Shown: positions 16,641 to 25,669 of the stretch, in pieces
How the letters are laid out: each line of letters begins with the position of its first letter
How positions within the stretch are numbered: position 1 is the stretch's first letter
Source of the DNA: Thermoplasmata archaeon
GTDB taxonomy: Archaea > Thermoplasmatota > Thermoplasmata > Methanomassiliicoccales > Methanomethylophilaceae
Assembly (NCBI GenBank): GCA_015063185.1
Contig: SUSY01000002.1
Span: 19,222 to 83,221 of the forward strand
Direction: 5' to 3'
DNA length: 64,000 nucleotides
The notes under the pieces: generated by a model
Database searches by the model: none
Told to the model about the DNA's origin: nothing
What the model saw: only the letters and a program-made list of their open reading frames with translations
Position numbers and translations under genes: made by a program

Positions 16641-17252
16641 ATGAGTGAAATGGAGAACACTGATCTTTTGATTGCAGAAGACACCTACCTTACTTCCGGA
16701 GTCCACATCGGTACTCAGCAGAAGAGCGCCGACATGAAGGATTTCATCTACAAGGTCAGGCAGGACGGACTCTACGTCCTTGATGTTAAGAAGACCGACG
16801 AGAGGCTGAGGGCAGCTGCAAAGTTCATCGCACGCTTCGACCCCAAGAGAGTCCTCGTCGTTTCCGCAAGGCAGTACGGACAGAAGCCCGCCAGAGAGTT
16901 CTCCAAGGCAATCGGCGCACCCACCTACGATGGACGCTTCGTTCCCGGAACACTCACAAACCCCATGAACGCATCCTTCGTCGAGCCCGAGGTCATCATC
17001 TGTACCGACCCCGCAGCCGACAAGCAGGCACTCAAAGAGGCACTCGACATCCAGATCCCCATCATCGCAATGTGCGACGCGAACAACGAGACCAGGAACG
17101 TCGACCTCGTCATCCCCACCAACAACAAGGGAAGGCGCGCACTCGCCTGCATCTACTGGGTCCTCACCAGGCAGGTCCTCCTCGAGAGGGGCGACCTCAA
17201 AGATCCCGCAGACTTCAAGCTCGAGATCGAGGACTTCGAGTCCAAACTCTGA
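16641..17252 (+). CDS. rps2: 30S ribosomal protein S2
   Basis: A 203-residue S2 (uS2/SA family) of the small ribosomal subunit. Visible family blocks are YLTSGVHIGTQQKSADM, FDPKRVLVVSARQYGQKPA, FVPGTLTNP, PEVIICTDPAADKQALKEA, IPIIAMCDANN and DLVIPTNNKGRRAL. The gene has the strong codon bias of a highly expressed protein (AAG, GAG, CTC, GCA). GAGG precedes the ATG by nine bases. It follows rpoK in one operon and is followed by a GC-rich hairpin. Confidence 0.97.
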   Translation: MSEMENTDLLIAEDTYLTSGVHIGTQQKSADMKDFIYKVRQDGLYVLDVKKTDERLRAAAKFIARFDPKRVLVVSARQYGQKPAREFSKAIGAPTYDGRFVPGTLTNPMNASFVEPEVIICTDPAADKQALKEALDIQIPIIAMCDANNETRNVDLVIPTNNKGRRALACIYWVLTRQVLLERGDLKDPADFKLEIEDFESKL

Positions 17253-17281
17253 AAACGCTTACAACCCAATCTCATGTTCTC

Positions 17282-17303
17282 ACCCCCGGGGAGGCCCGGG
17301 GGT
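17282..17303. terminator. GC-rich hairpin after S2
   Basis: ACCCCCGGG-GAGG-CCCGGGGGT is a perfect 9-bp stem with a four-base loop 30 bases past the S2 stop. No T-run follows at once, so it may be a processing or mRNA-stability structure rather than a simple terminator. Confidence 0.5.
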
Positions 17304-17405
17304 CGAGGGCTAAAGAATTCTGAAATTTCGGTATGGCGCCGCGGGAGGTTGGCGGTCGCATAACATGCCAATTCCTATATCAGATGAGACGCATCCCTAC
17401 TCATC

Positions 17406-18230
17406 ATGAAGGACAATGTCAGATACCCTGCTGTCGCAGGCAGATTCTATCCAATAGAGAAGGATATCCTGCAAAACACAGTCAGACGTTGTTTTGAACA
17501 TGAGCTTGGACCTGGAAAAATCCCATCAAACGGATGTGCCAGATCAATCAAGGCCGTAATGGCCCCACATGCAGGATTCATGGCATCAGGAATGTTCGCT
17601 GCCCATTCCTATGCAGCACTCAAGGAAGATGGATTACCGGATGCATACGTAATCATCGGACCGGACCACTACGGCATACCATATGATTTCGTACTCTGTT
17701 CGGACGCATTCCTTACACCGTTAGGGGAGTGTGCCACGCATGATGAGATATGTGCCCGGTTAAGGAACGACATGCCCGACGATCAACGTGCGCACCTGAG
17801 GGAACACTCCATAGAGGTACAGATACCATTTATCCAGGCCATCGACCAAGATGCGAGGATTGTACCAATCATCATGCACAGACAGGACATCCGTACCGCG
17901 GAGAAATTGTCCCAGATCCTAAAAGATGCATGCAAAGGATTCGATGTGGTGTTCATCGCATCGACCGATCTAATGCACTATGTACCAGCATCAGTGGAGA
18001 GAAGATTGGACTCTGCGTACTTGGAGAAGGTGTGCCAATGCGACATAGAAGGTATGTATCGCACGATGGATGACTTAGATATGAGCATATGCGGAAATGG
18101 ACCGACAGCGGTAGCGATCATGGCATCAGAATGTACCAGGGGCGAACTGCTGATACACGGAAACTCCTGGGACTCACTCGGGTTTGACGAGAATGCTGTA
18201 GTAGGTTACGGTTCTGCGAAATTCGTATGA
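17406..18230 (+). CDS. MEMO1-family protein (AmmeMemoRadiSam B type)
   Basis: A 274-residue MEMO/AMMECR2-like protein, structurally related to non-haem iron dioxygenases (LigB). Marks are RYPAVAGRFYP at the N-terminus, VMAPHAGFMASG with the first metal-type histidine, VIIGPDHYG, REHSIEVQIPFIQ, FIASTDLMHYVP and a final VGYGSAKFV. The family recurs beside rpoK-rps2 in archaeal genomes. Its reaction is not settled; links to radical-SAM and AMMECR1 partners are known, but neither is near here. TCCTATATC about 30 bases before the ATG suggests a leaderless transcript. Confidence 0.9.
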   Translation: MKDNVRYPAVAGRFYPIEKDILQNTVRRCFEHELGPGKIPSNGCARSIKAVMAPHAGFMASGMFAAHSYAALKEDGLPDAYVIIGPDHYGIPYDFVLCSDAFLTPLGECATHDEICARLRNDMPDDQRAHLREHSIEVQIPFIQAIDQDARIVPIIMHRQDIRTAEKLSQILKDACKGFDVVFIASTDLMHYVPASVERRLDSAYLEKVCQCDIEGMYRTMDDLDMSICGNGPTAVAIMASECTRGELLIHGNSWDSLGFDENAVVGYGSAKFV

Positions 18231-18349
18231 TTCAACAGATATTCGTTGTATTTTAGATATGAATTACGGAATTCGTATCTGGCACCATCCTCTTACTTTA
18301 TTAAAGGTAAGGACATACAGTATGCCAGTCACTATTAGGAGTGAATATC

Positions 18350-20446
18350 ATGGAACCACTGTTGTTGGCAACTTTCATTGCATACTTTGTTCTGGTACTC
18401 GGTATCGGAGCATACTTCTACAACAGATCGGCCAAAATGGACGAATATTTCATCGCAAACAGACAGCTCAATCCCTATGTCGCCGCACTTTCCGCGCAGG
18501 CGTCCGATATGAGCGGTTGGCTCCTCATGGGTCTTCCCGGATCCATCCTCGTAGCCGGTGTCGGTGAGATATGGGTCGGTATCGGTCTCGCGATCGGTAC
18601 ATATCTCGCATGGCTGATCATCGCAAAACGTCTAAGAATCTACTCCGAGAAGGCGAACAATTCGATCACCATCTCCGAGTACTTCTCCAACCGTTTCAAA
18701 GATGATTCCGGAGCCCTCAGAGTGCTCTGCGGAATCGTCCTTCTGATCTTCTTCACCTTCTACGTCGCATCTGCGTTCGTCTCCGGTGGAAAGATCCTTC
18801 AGGCGATCTTCCCTGACAGCGGATACCTCGTAATGATGCTCGCATGTGCAGCCATCATTGTGATCTACACCTTCCTCGGAGGATTCAAGGCAGTCTGTTG
18901 GACCGATTTCTTCCAGGGAATGTTGATGTTCGTCGCAGTCATCATCGTACCTCTCGCACTCATCGGTGAACTTGGAGGATTCGATGAGGCCATGAACGCG
19001 ATTCAGAGCATCGCAGGAACCGATTCCAAGTTCAACGTCGACTTCCTGACCTGCGGATGGATCGCCATCCTATCCGGACTCGCATGGGGACTCGGATACT
19101 TCGGTATGCCGCACATCCAGATCAGATATATGGCGATTAAAAACTCTGCAGACATCAGGATCTCCAGACGCGTAGCTACCCTTTGGGTCGTCATCGCATT
19201 AGCATGTGCATGTCTCATCGGACTCATCGGAAGGGCATGGCTCACTGCAGAGGGCCTTTATCCCCTCGATAATCCAGAGAACATATTGATCGTCATCGTC
19301 AATGAGATGTGGTCAACTGCAATACCTGTCTTTGCAGGTCTGATATTCGCAGGAATCATGGCGGCAGTCATGAGTACTGCAGACTCCCAGCTCCTCGTTG
19401 CTGCATCCTCTGTCAGCAACGACATCTACAAGCACTTCAAGGGAGACGGAATATCCGATGAGAGGCTCGTCTGGATCTCCAGAGGAATCATCATCGTCAT
19501 CGCGATCATCGCGGCACTCATCGCTCTGAACCCAGACAGTTCCATCATGAACCTCGTGTCCTTCGCATGGGCCGGATTCGGTGCAGCATTCGGACCCCTT
19601 ATGATCCTCTCACTGTTCTGGAAGAGGACCAACAAGGCAGGTGCTATGGCCGGTATCATCGCCGGATTCCTCACCACCGTCCTGTGGAACACCTTCCTCG
19701 GATCCTGTATCATCGCTAAGATCCTCGGTATCGACAGCTTCGTCATCGACACTCCTGTCACCGGAGTCTACGAACTTCTGCCCGGATTCATCATCGCATT
19801 CCTCGCAGTCGTCATCGTGAGCCTCATCACCTCCAAGCCTGGAGCAGAGATCACCAAGATTTTCGACGAGGTCGATGCGGAGTGCAAGGCTACCGCAAAG
19901 CACTACGGCAACATGTTCGCAGCAAAGGCAGGAATCGTCGCAGCGATCCTCTTCTTCGGAGGACTCCTCGTCAGCGTCTGTTCCAATGGATGCTGTGACT
20001 GCTGTACCACCATCGGCGACCTGCTCGTTGCAGGCGGATTCCCCATGGGAGCCGCATTCGTAGGAGTCTTCATCGGAGGATTCTGTGTCGTACTCTTCGG
20101 ATTCGGACTCAGCAGATCCAACCAGTACCTCATGCAGCTCGGTGGATACCTCACCCTCTTCGCAGGTATCTTCATGATGCTCGCTGGATTCATCGACCAG
20201 GGATATGACGTGCACTTCATCCTCAGGAACTGTGCACTGCTCATCGGTGCGGTCGCACTGCTCATCGTTATCGTTCAGCAATTCATGGACAGGAAGATGG
20301 TTACCGTTGGACTATGTGGTGTCGCAACACTCATCTTCGCTGCACTCTGGATCGTAGGAACCGTCGAACTCTCCGTTGGAGTCGCACTCGGTCTGATGAC
20401 CTGCCTCACAATCGTTGCCTTCAGGCAATTCGGTGAGAAGTACTGA
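18350..20446 (+). CDS. Sodium/solute symporter (SSS family, PutP-like) with C-terminal extension
   Basis: A 698-residue membrane transporter. Residues 1-490 are a typical SSS core: SAQASDMSGWLLMGLPG, GGFKAVCWTDFFQGMLM, and the sodium-site region AAVMSTADSQLLVAASS, closest to proline symporters. PutP proteins normally end near 500 residues. Here about 180 more follow: a soluble linker, a Cys-rich CSNGCCDCC, and five or so membrane helices resembling a DUF998-like module. The solute is unknown; proline or another amino/organic acid is likely. ATG 18350 is chosen for the AGGAG six to eight bases before it. It stands alone, ending in a hairpin terminator. Confidence 0.85.
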   Translation: MEPLLLATFIAYFVLVLGIGAYFYNRSAKMDEYFIANRQLNPYVAALSAQASDMSGWLLMGLPGSILVAGVGEIWVGIGLAIGTYLAWLIIAKRLRIYSEKANNSITISEYFSNRFKDDSGALRVLCGIVLLIFFTFYVASAFVSGGKILQAIFPDSGYLVMMLACAAIIVIYTFLGGFKAVCWTDFFQGMLMFVAVIIVPLALIGELGGFDEAMNAIQSIAGTDSKFNVDFLTCGWIAILSGLAWGLGYFGMPHIQIRYMAIKNSADIRISRRVATLWVVIALACACLIGLIGRAWLTAEGLYPLDNPENILIVIVNEMWSTAIPVFAGLIFAGIMAAVMSTADSQLLVAASSVSNDIYKHFKGDGISDERLVWISRGIIIVIAIIAALIALNPDSSIMNLVSFAWAGFGAAFGPLMILSLFWKRTNKAGAMAGIIAGFLTTVLWNTFLGSCIIAKILGIDSFVIDTPVTGVYELLPGFIIAFLAVVIVSLITSKPGAEITKIFDEVDAECKATAKHYGNMFAAKAGIVAAILFFGGLLVSVCSNGCCDCCTTIGDLLVAGGFPMGAAFVGVFIGGFCVVLFGFGLSRSNQYLMQLGGYLTLFAGIFMMLAGFIDQGYDVHFILRNCALLIGAVALLIVIVQQFMDRKMVTVGLCGVATLIFAALWIVGTVELSVGVALGLMTCLTIVAFRQFGEKY

Positions 20447-20453
20447 TAGAAAC

Positions 20454-20480
20454 GGGGCGAAAGCCCCTTACCTTTTTATT
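20454..20480 (+). terminator. Hairpin terminator of the symporter gene
   Basis: GGGGC-GAAA-GCCCC (GNRA tetraloop) is followed by TTACCTTTTTATT just after the stop codon. The next 230 bases carry no gene. They include the 14-bp palindrome ATTGGGGCCCCAAT at 20674-20687, which lies downstream of the convergent acyltransferase gene and may be its terminator. Confidence 0.65.
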
Positions 20481-20713
20481 TGGCATCTTTGTAGATATCG
20501 CAGAAATGTTGTAACCAATCCTCTATCAGGGGATATCGCACTAGTCTGACATCATATTGTTAACATTACCGTACATCCAACACTGATGATCAGGTGCCAC
20601 ATAGGAAAATGACTATACACTCTGGATCTGACACACTCATCCCTGATGTGTACTAACCATAAGCATATTATCAATTGGGGCCCCAATATCCGAATGCTAT
20701 GGAACGATTCATA

Positions 20714-21847
20714 TTAATGTCTCATACCACGAGATATCAACTCGGACAAACCATCAACTGCCGCAAACAAGGACAGGTAAATCACCACACAACCAATAAT
20801 GTTGACAGATTGTGGGAGAAATTGGATGAATATAGCCAGAATTACAAAATGCAATACATAGATCTGTGTGATGTTTCTACTCCACCTATAGGTATGTGCC
20901 AGATATTTTTCAGGAACCTTCTTAGATATGAAATAGACCAGTGCGATCCAATCGAATGAGAGTAATGTACACCAAATGTTGATTAGAGCACCCTGGTGGT
21001 AAAATCCAAGTCCAGTGAATCCGTCCACGAACATGCCAGTAAACAATCCGATTATTGTAAAAGGTATAGATAATAGGAGGAACCAAAATCCGATTGTTTT
21101 GTAGAACTCACCCTTACGTCTTGAACGGATCAACCATTTACCTATCAAATATCCCGCAACAGGATACACAATCCATGAAAAGAATGGGAATCTAGACGTG
21201 GTCATGAATCCATCGAATACAGTGGTGCCCCAGAAGTAACCAAGAATGATGTTCAACACATCATTTCCAGTATCCATACCAGCGAGGAATGTATTAGCAA
21301 CCATGATGGCTGCAACCATCAGAATCACCAAAACATCGGACAAATCATAATGTATAACAAGACCCAGAAAAATCAAGGCCATACCCGCAAAGATCAAGAT
21401 GTCCTGCCAGAACAACGTTATAACGATCAGTTGCCAATCTTCTGCATATGAATATTCAGGATAAAAAGAGACCAAATTACCGGTGACCATCAGATTGATT
21501 ATGCCAGGCAATATCCTCATGAATTCCAATACAAAACCAGCAACGATCAGTATGGCCCCTCTTTTCATCAGAGTTTTACCATCCACTTTGGTGGAAAAAA
21601 GAATCAGTATGCCCATGACCATCATGAAACATTGCGCCCCACCTGGGAACGCACCCGTTAATCTAGCGATGCTAGAGAAAAAACCTTCTGAAGCTGCAGG
21701 TTCGACAGTGAGTGGAGTGAATTGATTGAACACATGTGCCCCGACCATCAACAACACAGATAGACCACGGACAACGTCCAACTCCTTCTGTCTGCCATAG
21801 AGCGTCCTTTCATCGGAGAACATGTCATCAACCCACTCGAATGCCAT
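20714..21847 (-). CDS. Heparan-acetyltransferase-like (DUF1624) membrane acyltransferase
   Basis: A 377-residue protein with about ten membrane helices. The N-terminal KELDVVRGLSVLLMVGAHVFNQF matches the start of HGSNAT/DUF1624 and acyltransferase-3-like proteins, in which a histidine in the first helix takes part in moving acetyl groups across the membrane to a sugar. The rest (PGGAQCFMMVMGILI, KRGAILIVAGFVLEF) fits that family. The acceptor is probably a cell-surface glycan, which is inference. The gene is richer in A and T than the housekeeping genes around it. It has its own promoter (GTATTAAGT some 25 bases upstream). Confidence 0.65.
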   Translation of the reverse strand: MAFEWVDDMFSDERTLYGRQKELDVVRGLSVLLMVGAHVFNQFTPLTVEPAASEGFFSSIARLTGAFPGGAQCFMMVMGILILFSTKVDGKTLMKRGAILIVAGFVLEFMRILPGIINLMVTGNLVSFYPEYSYAEDWQLIVITLFWQDILIFAGMALIFLGLVIHYDLSDVLVILMVAAIMVANTFLAGMDTGNDVLNIILGYFWGTTVFDGFMTTSRFPFFSWIVYPVAGYLIGKWLIRSRRKGEFYKTIGFWFLLLSIPFTIIGLFTGMFVDGFTGLGFYHQGALINIWCTLLSFDWIALVYFISKKVPEKYLAHTYRWSRNITQIYVLHFVILAIFIQFLPQSVNIIGCVVIYLSLFAAVDGLSELISRGMRH

Positions 21848-21973
21848 ACATGACGTACTGCTAACACAGTATTAAGTGTGCCGTCAAACTCTCCGTACCC
21901 ATATATGGATGCATAGATTGTGGGACTTTATCGAGTGAATTATACTGGCCCATACGGTAGGTTTAAAAGAGTC

Positions 21974-21995
21974 AAAGGGATACTCCCTTTATAAT
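21974..21995 (+). promoter_or_regulatory. Inverted repeat overlapping a TATA box
   Basis: AAAGGGA-TAC-TCCCTTT (21974-21990) runs into the TATA-like CTTTATAATC just ahead of the small membrane-protein gene. AGGTGA follows six bases before its ATG. The position suits a repressor site, though the three-base loop would also let it form an RNA or DNA hairpin. Confidence 0.45.
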
Positions 21996-22008
21996 CTAGG
22001 TGAAACCT

Positions 22009-22380
22009 ATGGAGACTAAACCTACATCACTCAAAGTCGGAGCATTCTCCGCAGCGCTCGGTGGAGTCGCTATGATCATTGCGATGGCAATGACAATCGA
22101 CCTCTCGACCGATGACGCGATCGGAAAGGTATGCTACTTCCTCCTTACCGCAATCGTCTTCTTCGCCGTTGCGGGAGGATTCAAGAAGAATGGACAGTGG
22201 CCTGTCGAACTCATGATTATCATGATATTCGTTGCCATTGCACTCGTCATCGTCGGTGCCATCTTCAACGTGTACAGCGTCTGGAACATGATTGCACCCC
22301 TCGTCTTGGCAATCCTTGCCTTGGTGACTGTGCTCGGCTGTCTCAGTTCCTCGGTCTGGTTCGGATCTATCGACGCATAA
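22009..22380 (+). CDS. Small membrane protein, four predicted helices
   Basis: A 123-residue protein of unknown role. Four hydrophobic segments are evident: VGAFSAALGGVAMIIAMAM, VCYFLLTAIVFFAVAGG, LMIIMIFVAIALVIVGAIF and LVLAILALVTVLGCL, with short polar loops and no conserved catalytic residue. ATG 22009 is favoured over GTG 22000 by the AGGTGA at the right distance. It precedes rbkR by 99 bases on the same strand but probably has its own promoter. Confidence 0.6.
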   Translation: METKPTSLKVGAFSAALGGVAMIIAMAMTIDLSTDDAIGKVCYFLLTAIVFFAVAGGFKKNGQWPVELMIIMIFVAIALVIVGAIFNVYSVWNMIAPLVLAILALVTVLGCLSSSVWFGSIDA

Positions 22381-22420
22381 ATCCGTATCTACCAACAAAC
22401 CCCTTTATATTACAATTTTA

Positions 22421-22457
22421 ACAACAATCGTTGTAGCAAAATAGTTTGATTTATTAA
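22421..22457 (+). promoter_or_regulatory. rbkR promoter with ACAAC inverted repeat
   Basis: ACAAC-AATC-GTTGT (22421-22434) lies 15 bases upstream of the TATA-like TTTATTAAG (22449-22457), which in turn is 23-31 bases ahead of the rbkR ATG, indicating a leaderless mRNA. Since RbkR proteins act as transcription regulators, this repeat is a candidate self-control site; I do not know the published RbkR consensus well enough to match it. Confidence 0.35.
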
Positions 22458-22479
22458 GTAGAATCCAGATTGGAACAAT

Positions 22480-23136
22480 ATGGATGAGAAGTATACCTTC
22501 GCATTACGCAGAATAGCACTCCTGGGAGGAATGGATGATTACATCGCCGTATCCTCCAGAGAACTCGGTGCAGCACTTGAGATGAGTCAACAGTCTGCAT
22601 CGAAAAGGATCCTGGAACTCCTTGACGCGAAGTACATCGTCCGCGATCTCGGAGCACGTAAACAACGTATCAAACTGACAGAATCCGGTATCGACGTCCT
22701 CAAGAAGGAATACCATGAGTACAGAAGGATCTTCGAATACTCCGATCACATGGTCATCCACGGAAATGTCGTGGAAGGACTCGGAGAAGGAAGTTACTAC
22801 ATCTGTCAGCCCGGGTACGTGAAACAGTTCGAGGAACTCCTAGGGTTCAGACCATTTGAAGGCACGTTGAATCTGGATATCATACCAGAGGATGTCGGAA
22901 AACTGGAAGTCATCAGAAACTCCGTTGGAATCACCATCAAAGGATTCACAGACAACGACAGGACATTCGGTAACGTCATCGCATACAAGGCCAAGATCAA
23001 AAACCTTGACTGCGCAATCATAGTTCCCGAAAGATCCCACTACAGAGAGACCGTGGAAATCGTCTGTCACTTCCACCTAAGGAGGACATTGGGACTCGAA
23101 AACGGAGATAATGTAGAGGTTAGAGTCGACCTCTAA
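22480..23136 (+). CDS. rbkR: CTP-dependent riboflavin kinase with DNA-binding domain (RbkR)
   Basis: A 218-residue protein joining two modules. Residues 1-80 are a winged helix (SSRELGAALEMSQQSASKRILELLDAKYIVRDLGARKQRIKLTESG). Residues 85-218 are the archaeal riboflavin kinase fold (DUF120) with VVEGLGEGSYYICQPGYVKQFEELLGFRPFEGTLNL and ERSHYRETVEIV. The kinase makes FMN using CTP rather than ATP. Archaeal proteins with this architecture are described as bifunctional regulators of riboflavin genes. None of the riboflavin synthesis genes is adjacent, so any regulation would be in trans or of itself. Confidence 0.9.
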   Translation: MDEKYTFALRRIALLGGMDDYIAVSSRELGAALEMSQQSASKRILELLDAKYIVRDLGARKQRIKLTESGIDVLKKEYHEYRRIFEYSDHMVIHGNVVEGLGEGSYYICQPGYVKQFEELLGFRPFEGTLNLDIIPEDVGKLEVIRNSVGITIKGFTDNDRTFGNVIAYKAKIKNLDCAIIVPERSHYRETVEIVCHFHLRRTLGLENGDNVEVRVDL

Positions 23137-24104
23137 CCCCTCAAACACATTCCCCTTTGAGACTCTGGCTTCCCTATCATGAGATAGAACGTCTCACCGG
23201 AGGTCAGCGTTCTTTCTATGGTCACATCCTCCGCACCATACCCTTTCTTGAACCAGACCTTCTCCAAAACATCGGCATCGTACCCTATGCCACATACAAT
23301 CATATCTGCCAATGCTGCGATTTCGCCTGTGGTCATATCAAGGACGTTGCCGCCGAAAACATGCAGGGAACCATTACCCATCATACGTACAACAGAATAT
23401 GATGAGTACTCGTCATATATTCCCAGGACTCTAGAATCGGGACAATCGGTCCTGAGTCCGGAATATGTATAACTGAATGTGAACGAGAAATCCAATGCGA
23501 TATCACTGTATACTCTACCCTCATCGATATATGGAATATCCTCAGTATTGTACATCTCGATTGGAATGATGCCTTCAGACTCCACCATACTATCACCAGA
23601 CTCGATGTACTCACCGATTGGTGATCCACCCCAATATACAGTACCGCCTGCTGCGAACCATGCCTCCATCATCGAATTGGAATCATCTGCCTTCACGGTA
23701 TTCGGAAGTACACCTGCCAAAGAGAATATTGCACGACCATCTGCGTTCGCAACATCTGACACAATATCAGCAAACATTTCCGCATCTATGTACTCCACAT
23801 CTGTAAATCCACGATTCTCAAGGAGCATTGTCAACGTCTTATAATACTCGCCCATGGAATAGAAGGATTCTTCGGACAAGTGACCCTCATCATAATAGAG
23901 ATACAAGGTCTCCACAGCGTCGGCGTTATCGAGTACCATATAGGAGCATTCTTCTGGCAGGAAACCATCTATCGTACCGGATATGGACCCATCAGGATTT
24001 AGGGTGAGTTCCACACTATTCTCTGTATCTACGATATAAATCAATCCACAACCCACTAGAATTACCATGCAGAACACTGAGAACACAACATATGCAATCT
24101 TCAG
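23133..24104 (-). CDS. Membrane-anchored extracytoplasmic protein of unknown function
   Basis: About 320 residues: one N-terminal hydrophobic anchor (YVVFSVFCMVILVGCGLIYIV) followed by an acidic extracytoplasmic domain. Segments such as FTDVEYIDAEMF, GRAIFSLAGVLPN, AAGGTVYWGGSPIGEYIE and IAALADMIVCGIGYD resemble a DUF4350- or ThuA-like Rossmann fold, without certainty. No ATG or GTG is well placed: GTG 24086 lacks a ribosome site, while CTG 24104 follows AAGGAGGTG by five bases and overlaps the upstream stop as CTGA, so I extend to it. The stop is TAG and overlaps the rbkR stop. It is coupled to the GT87-like gene. Confidence 0.55.
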   Translation of the reverse strand: MKIAYVVFSVFCMVILVGCGLIYIVDTENSVELTLNPDGSISGTIDGFLPEECSYMVLDNADAVETLYLYYDEGHLSEESFYSMGEYYKTLTMLLENRGFTDVEYIDAEMFADIVSDVANADGRAIFSLAGVLPNTVKADDSNSMMEAWFAAGGTVYWGGSPIGEYIESGDSMVESEGIIPIEMYNTEDIPYIDEGRVYSDIALDFSFTFSYTYSGLRTDCPDSRVLGIYDEYSSYSVVRMMGNGSLHVFGGNVLDMTTGEIAALADMIVCGIGYDADVLEKVWFKKGYGAEDVTIERTLTSGETFYLMIGKPESQRGMCLRG

Positions 24105-25669
24105 AATAACACCTCCTTATCAGCCTTATACCAGTGCCATAACAGTGCTAACAGGGAAACGAACGCTACTGCTGCAAACACAGAGACGAAGAAACCGACC
24201 ACAGGTATGCCAAACACACTACCTGCCAGGAAGCCCACGATAGGCATGATGGCATCCAAAGGGATCACTCCCCAATATACGGAAATCGGGAACAACGCGG
24301 TCACGTTACCCAAGATACACTCGTACAAGGTTGTAAGTGACGCGAATGCTAAGAATGGTTTGGTCAACTTATCATTCACGATTACACAATATAGCACCAT
24401 GAATGGGACGGATACAACGACGTATTGTGGAAGAGGGGGCCAAAGGAAAATTACCACGGAAGACAGGAAGAGGATAGTATACGTTGTGCGAGAGTCTAAG
24501 GAATCCGCATAAAGCAAACGATATGCAAGATAGAACTCGATAAGCAAAGTGTATATCGAAAGTATCATAACAAACTTCATTCCGACTCCTGAGAATATCT
24601 CCAAAATATCCTCGAAATCAGATGTGATAACGGAATATACGGAGTATAAAATCACAAGGAGCGTCAGCACGATACCAATACGTACCAGGGCCTGTACAAC
24701 CTTACGGTCACGGACCTTCGGATCCATTGCAGCGATACGATCCAACCTACCTTTTTCACCCTTGCGATTCAAGTATACTATGATCGCTACCATGATTGCG
24801 AACACCACCAACAGGACGGCCAATGTCTTCAGATTGGAAATGCTGTTGAGAGTCCCTGTGGATATGCCGATCCTGTCCGTGAGATAGAACAATGATTCCC
24901 AGAATTGTCCCCTGAGGATCGCTGGACCCTGAATTATGAACAGAGCCGCGAATGCACCAGCGACTGATGCAAAAACCTTTTTTGTACCGCGGAGATTCAA
25001 CCCCTCCTTCTTCAGGACATATGCCACAAGGAAGAATATCAGAAACACCGGAAAGAACTTGGTCAATACGGCCACAGAGAATGCTGCACCTGCAAGGAAA
25101 TAATTGCCCTTACGCACTATCATTATGGTCGCAAGAGTCACCATTGCAGAGAAACAATCGAACATCCCATGGACGGATGATTCGATTATGACCAGAGGGC
25201 AAAGATACCACAATGCGAATGCACAGATCGCTTTCCTGTTATCGGAAGTCACATCCTTTACCAAAGAATAGATCATGAATGCTACAGCAGTGTCTGCCAG
25301 AATTATCGGTAATTTCATCATGAAAGCATAGGCTGGCGACACCACATATGGTAAAAGGGGATAATCTGATGACAAATATGGTGCGAACTCCGGCACCACA
25401 GTGGCAATATCTGTGATCCCCAATAATTCTCCCAACACACTGAAAACCGCCACCACATACCCCCACACGGGCGTGTAGTAGTACCCAGTGACATCATATA
25501 AACCGAATCCCGAGCCAATAATCTCAGTAATCTTTACCCAATATGCGACATCGATATTGAAAGTAAAGATGGGGGCAAGGATCAATCTTATAGCCAACCC
25601 TATGGCCAATATAATCGCCAATGGCCTCTTAGTGTAGGCCAGCACACTTGAAAGTACAGACTCTGTCAT
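24101..25669 (-). CDS. Polytopic membrane glycosyltransferase (GT87/ArnT-like)
   Basis: A 522-residue membrane protein with 11-13 predicted helices. It carries the first-loop acidic site TFNIDVAYWVKI, GYYYTPVWGY, ESSVHGMFDCFSAM and AVLTKFFPVFLIFFL, like the GT87 gene at 799-2115 and other polyprenyl-phosphate-sugar-dependent enzymes that work on the outer membrane face. The acceptor is unknown. ATG 25669 is chosen over GTG 25687 because TTTATAAAAG lies 20-28 bases upstream (leaderless). It is followed, with a four-base overlap, by a membrane-anchored protein that may be its partner. Confidence 0.75.
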   Translation of the reverse strand: MTESVLSSVLAYTKRPLAIILAIGLAIRLILAPIFTFNIDVAYWVKITEIIGSGFGLYDVTGYYYTPVWGYVVAVFSVLGELLGITDIATVVPEFAPYLSSDYPLLPYVVSPAYAFMMKLPIILADTAVAFMIYSLVKDVTSDNRKAICAFALWYLCPLVIIESSVHGMFDCFSAMVTLATIMIVRKGNYFLAGAAFSVAVLTKFFPVFLIFFLVAYVLKKEGLNLRGTKKVFASVAGAFAALFIIQGPAILRGQFWESLFYLTDRIGISTGTLNSISNLKTLAVLLVVFAIMVAIIVYLNRKGEKGRLDRIAAMDPKVRDRKVVQALVRIGIVLTLLVILYSVYSVITSDFEDILEIFSGVGMKFVMILSIYTLLIEFYLAYRLLYADSLDSRTTYTILFLSSVVIFLWPPLPQYVVVSVPFMVLYCVIVNDKLTKPFLAFASLTTLYECILGNVTALFPISVYWGVIPLDAIMPIVGFLAGSVFGIPVVGFFVSVFAAVAFVSLLALLWHWYKADKEVLF

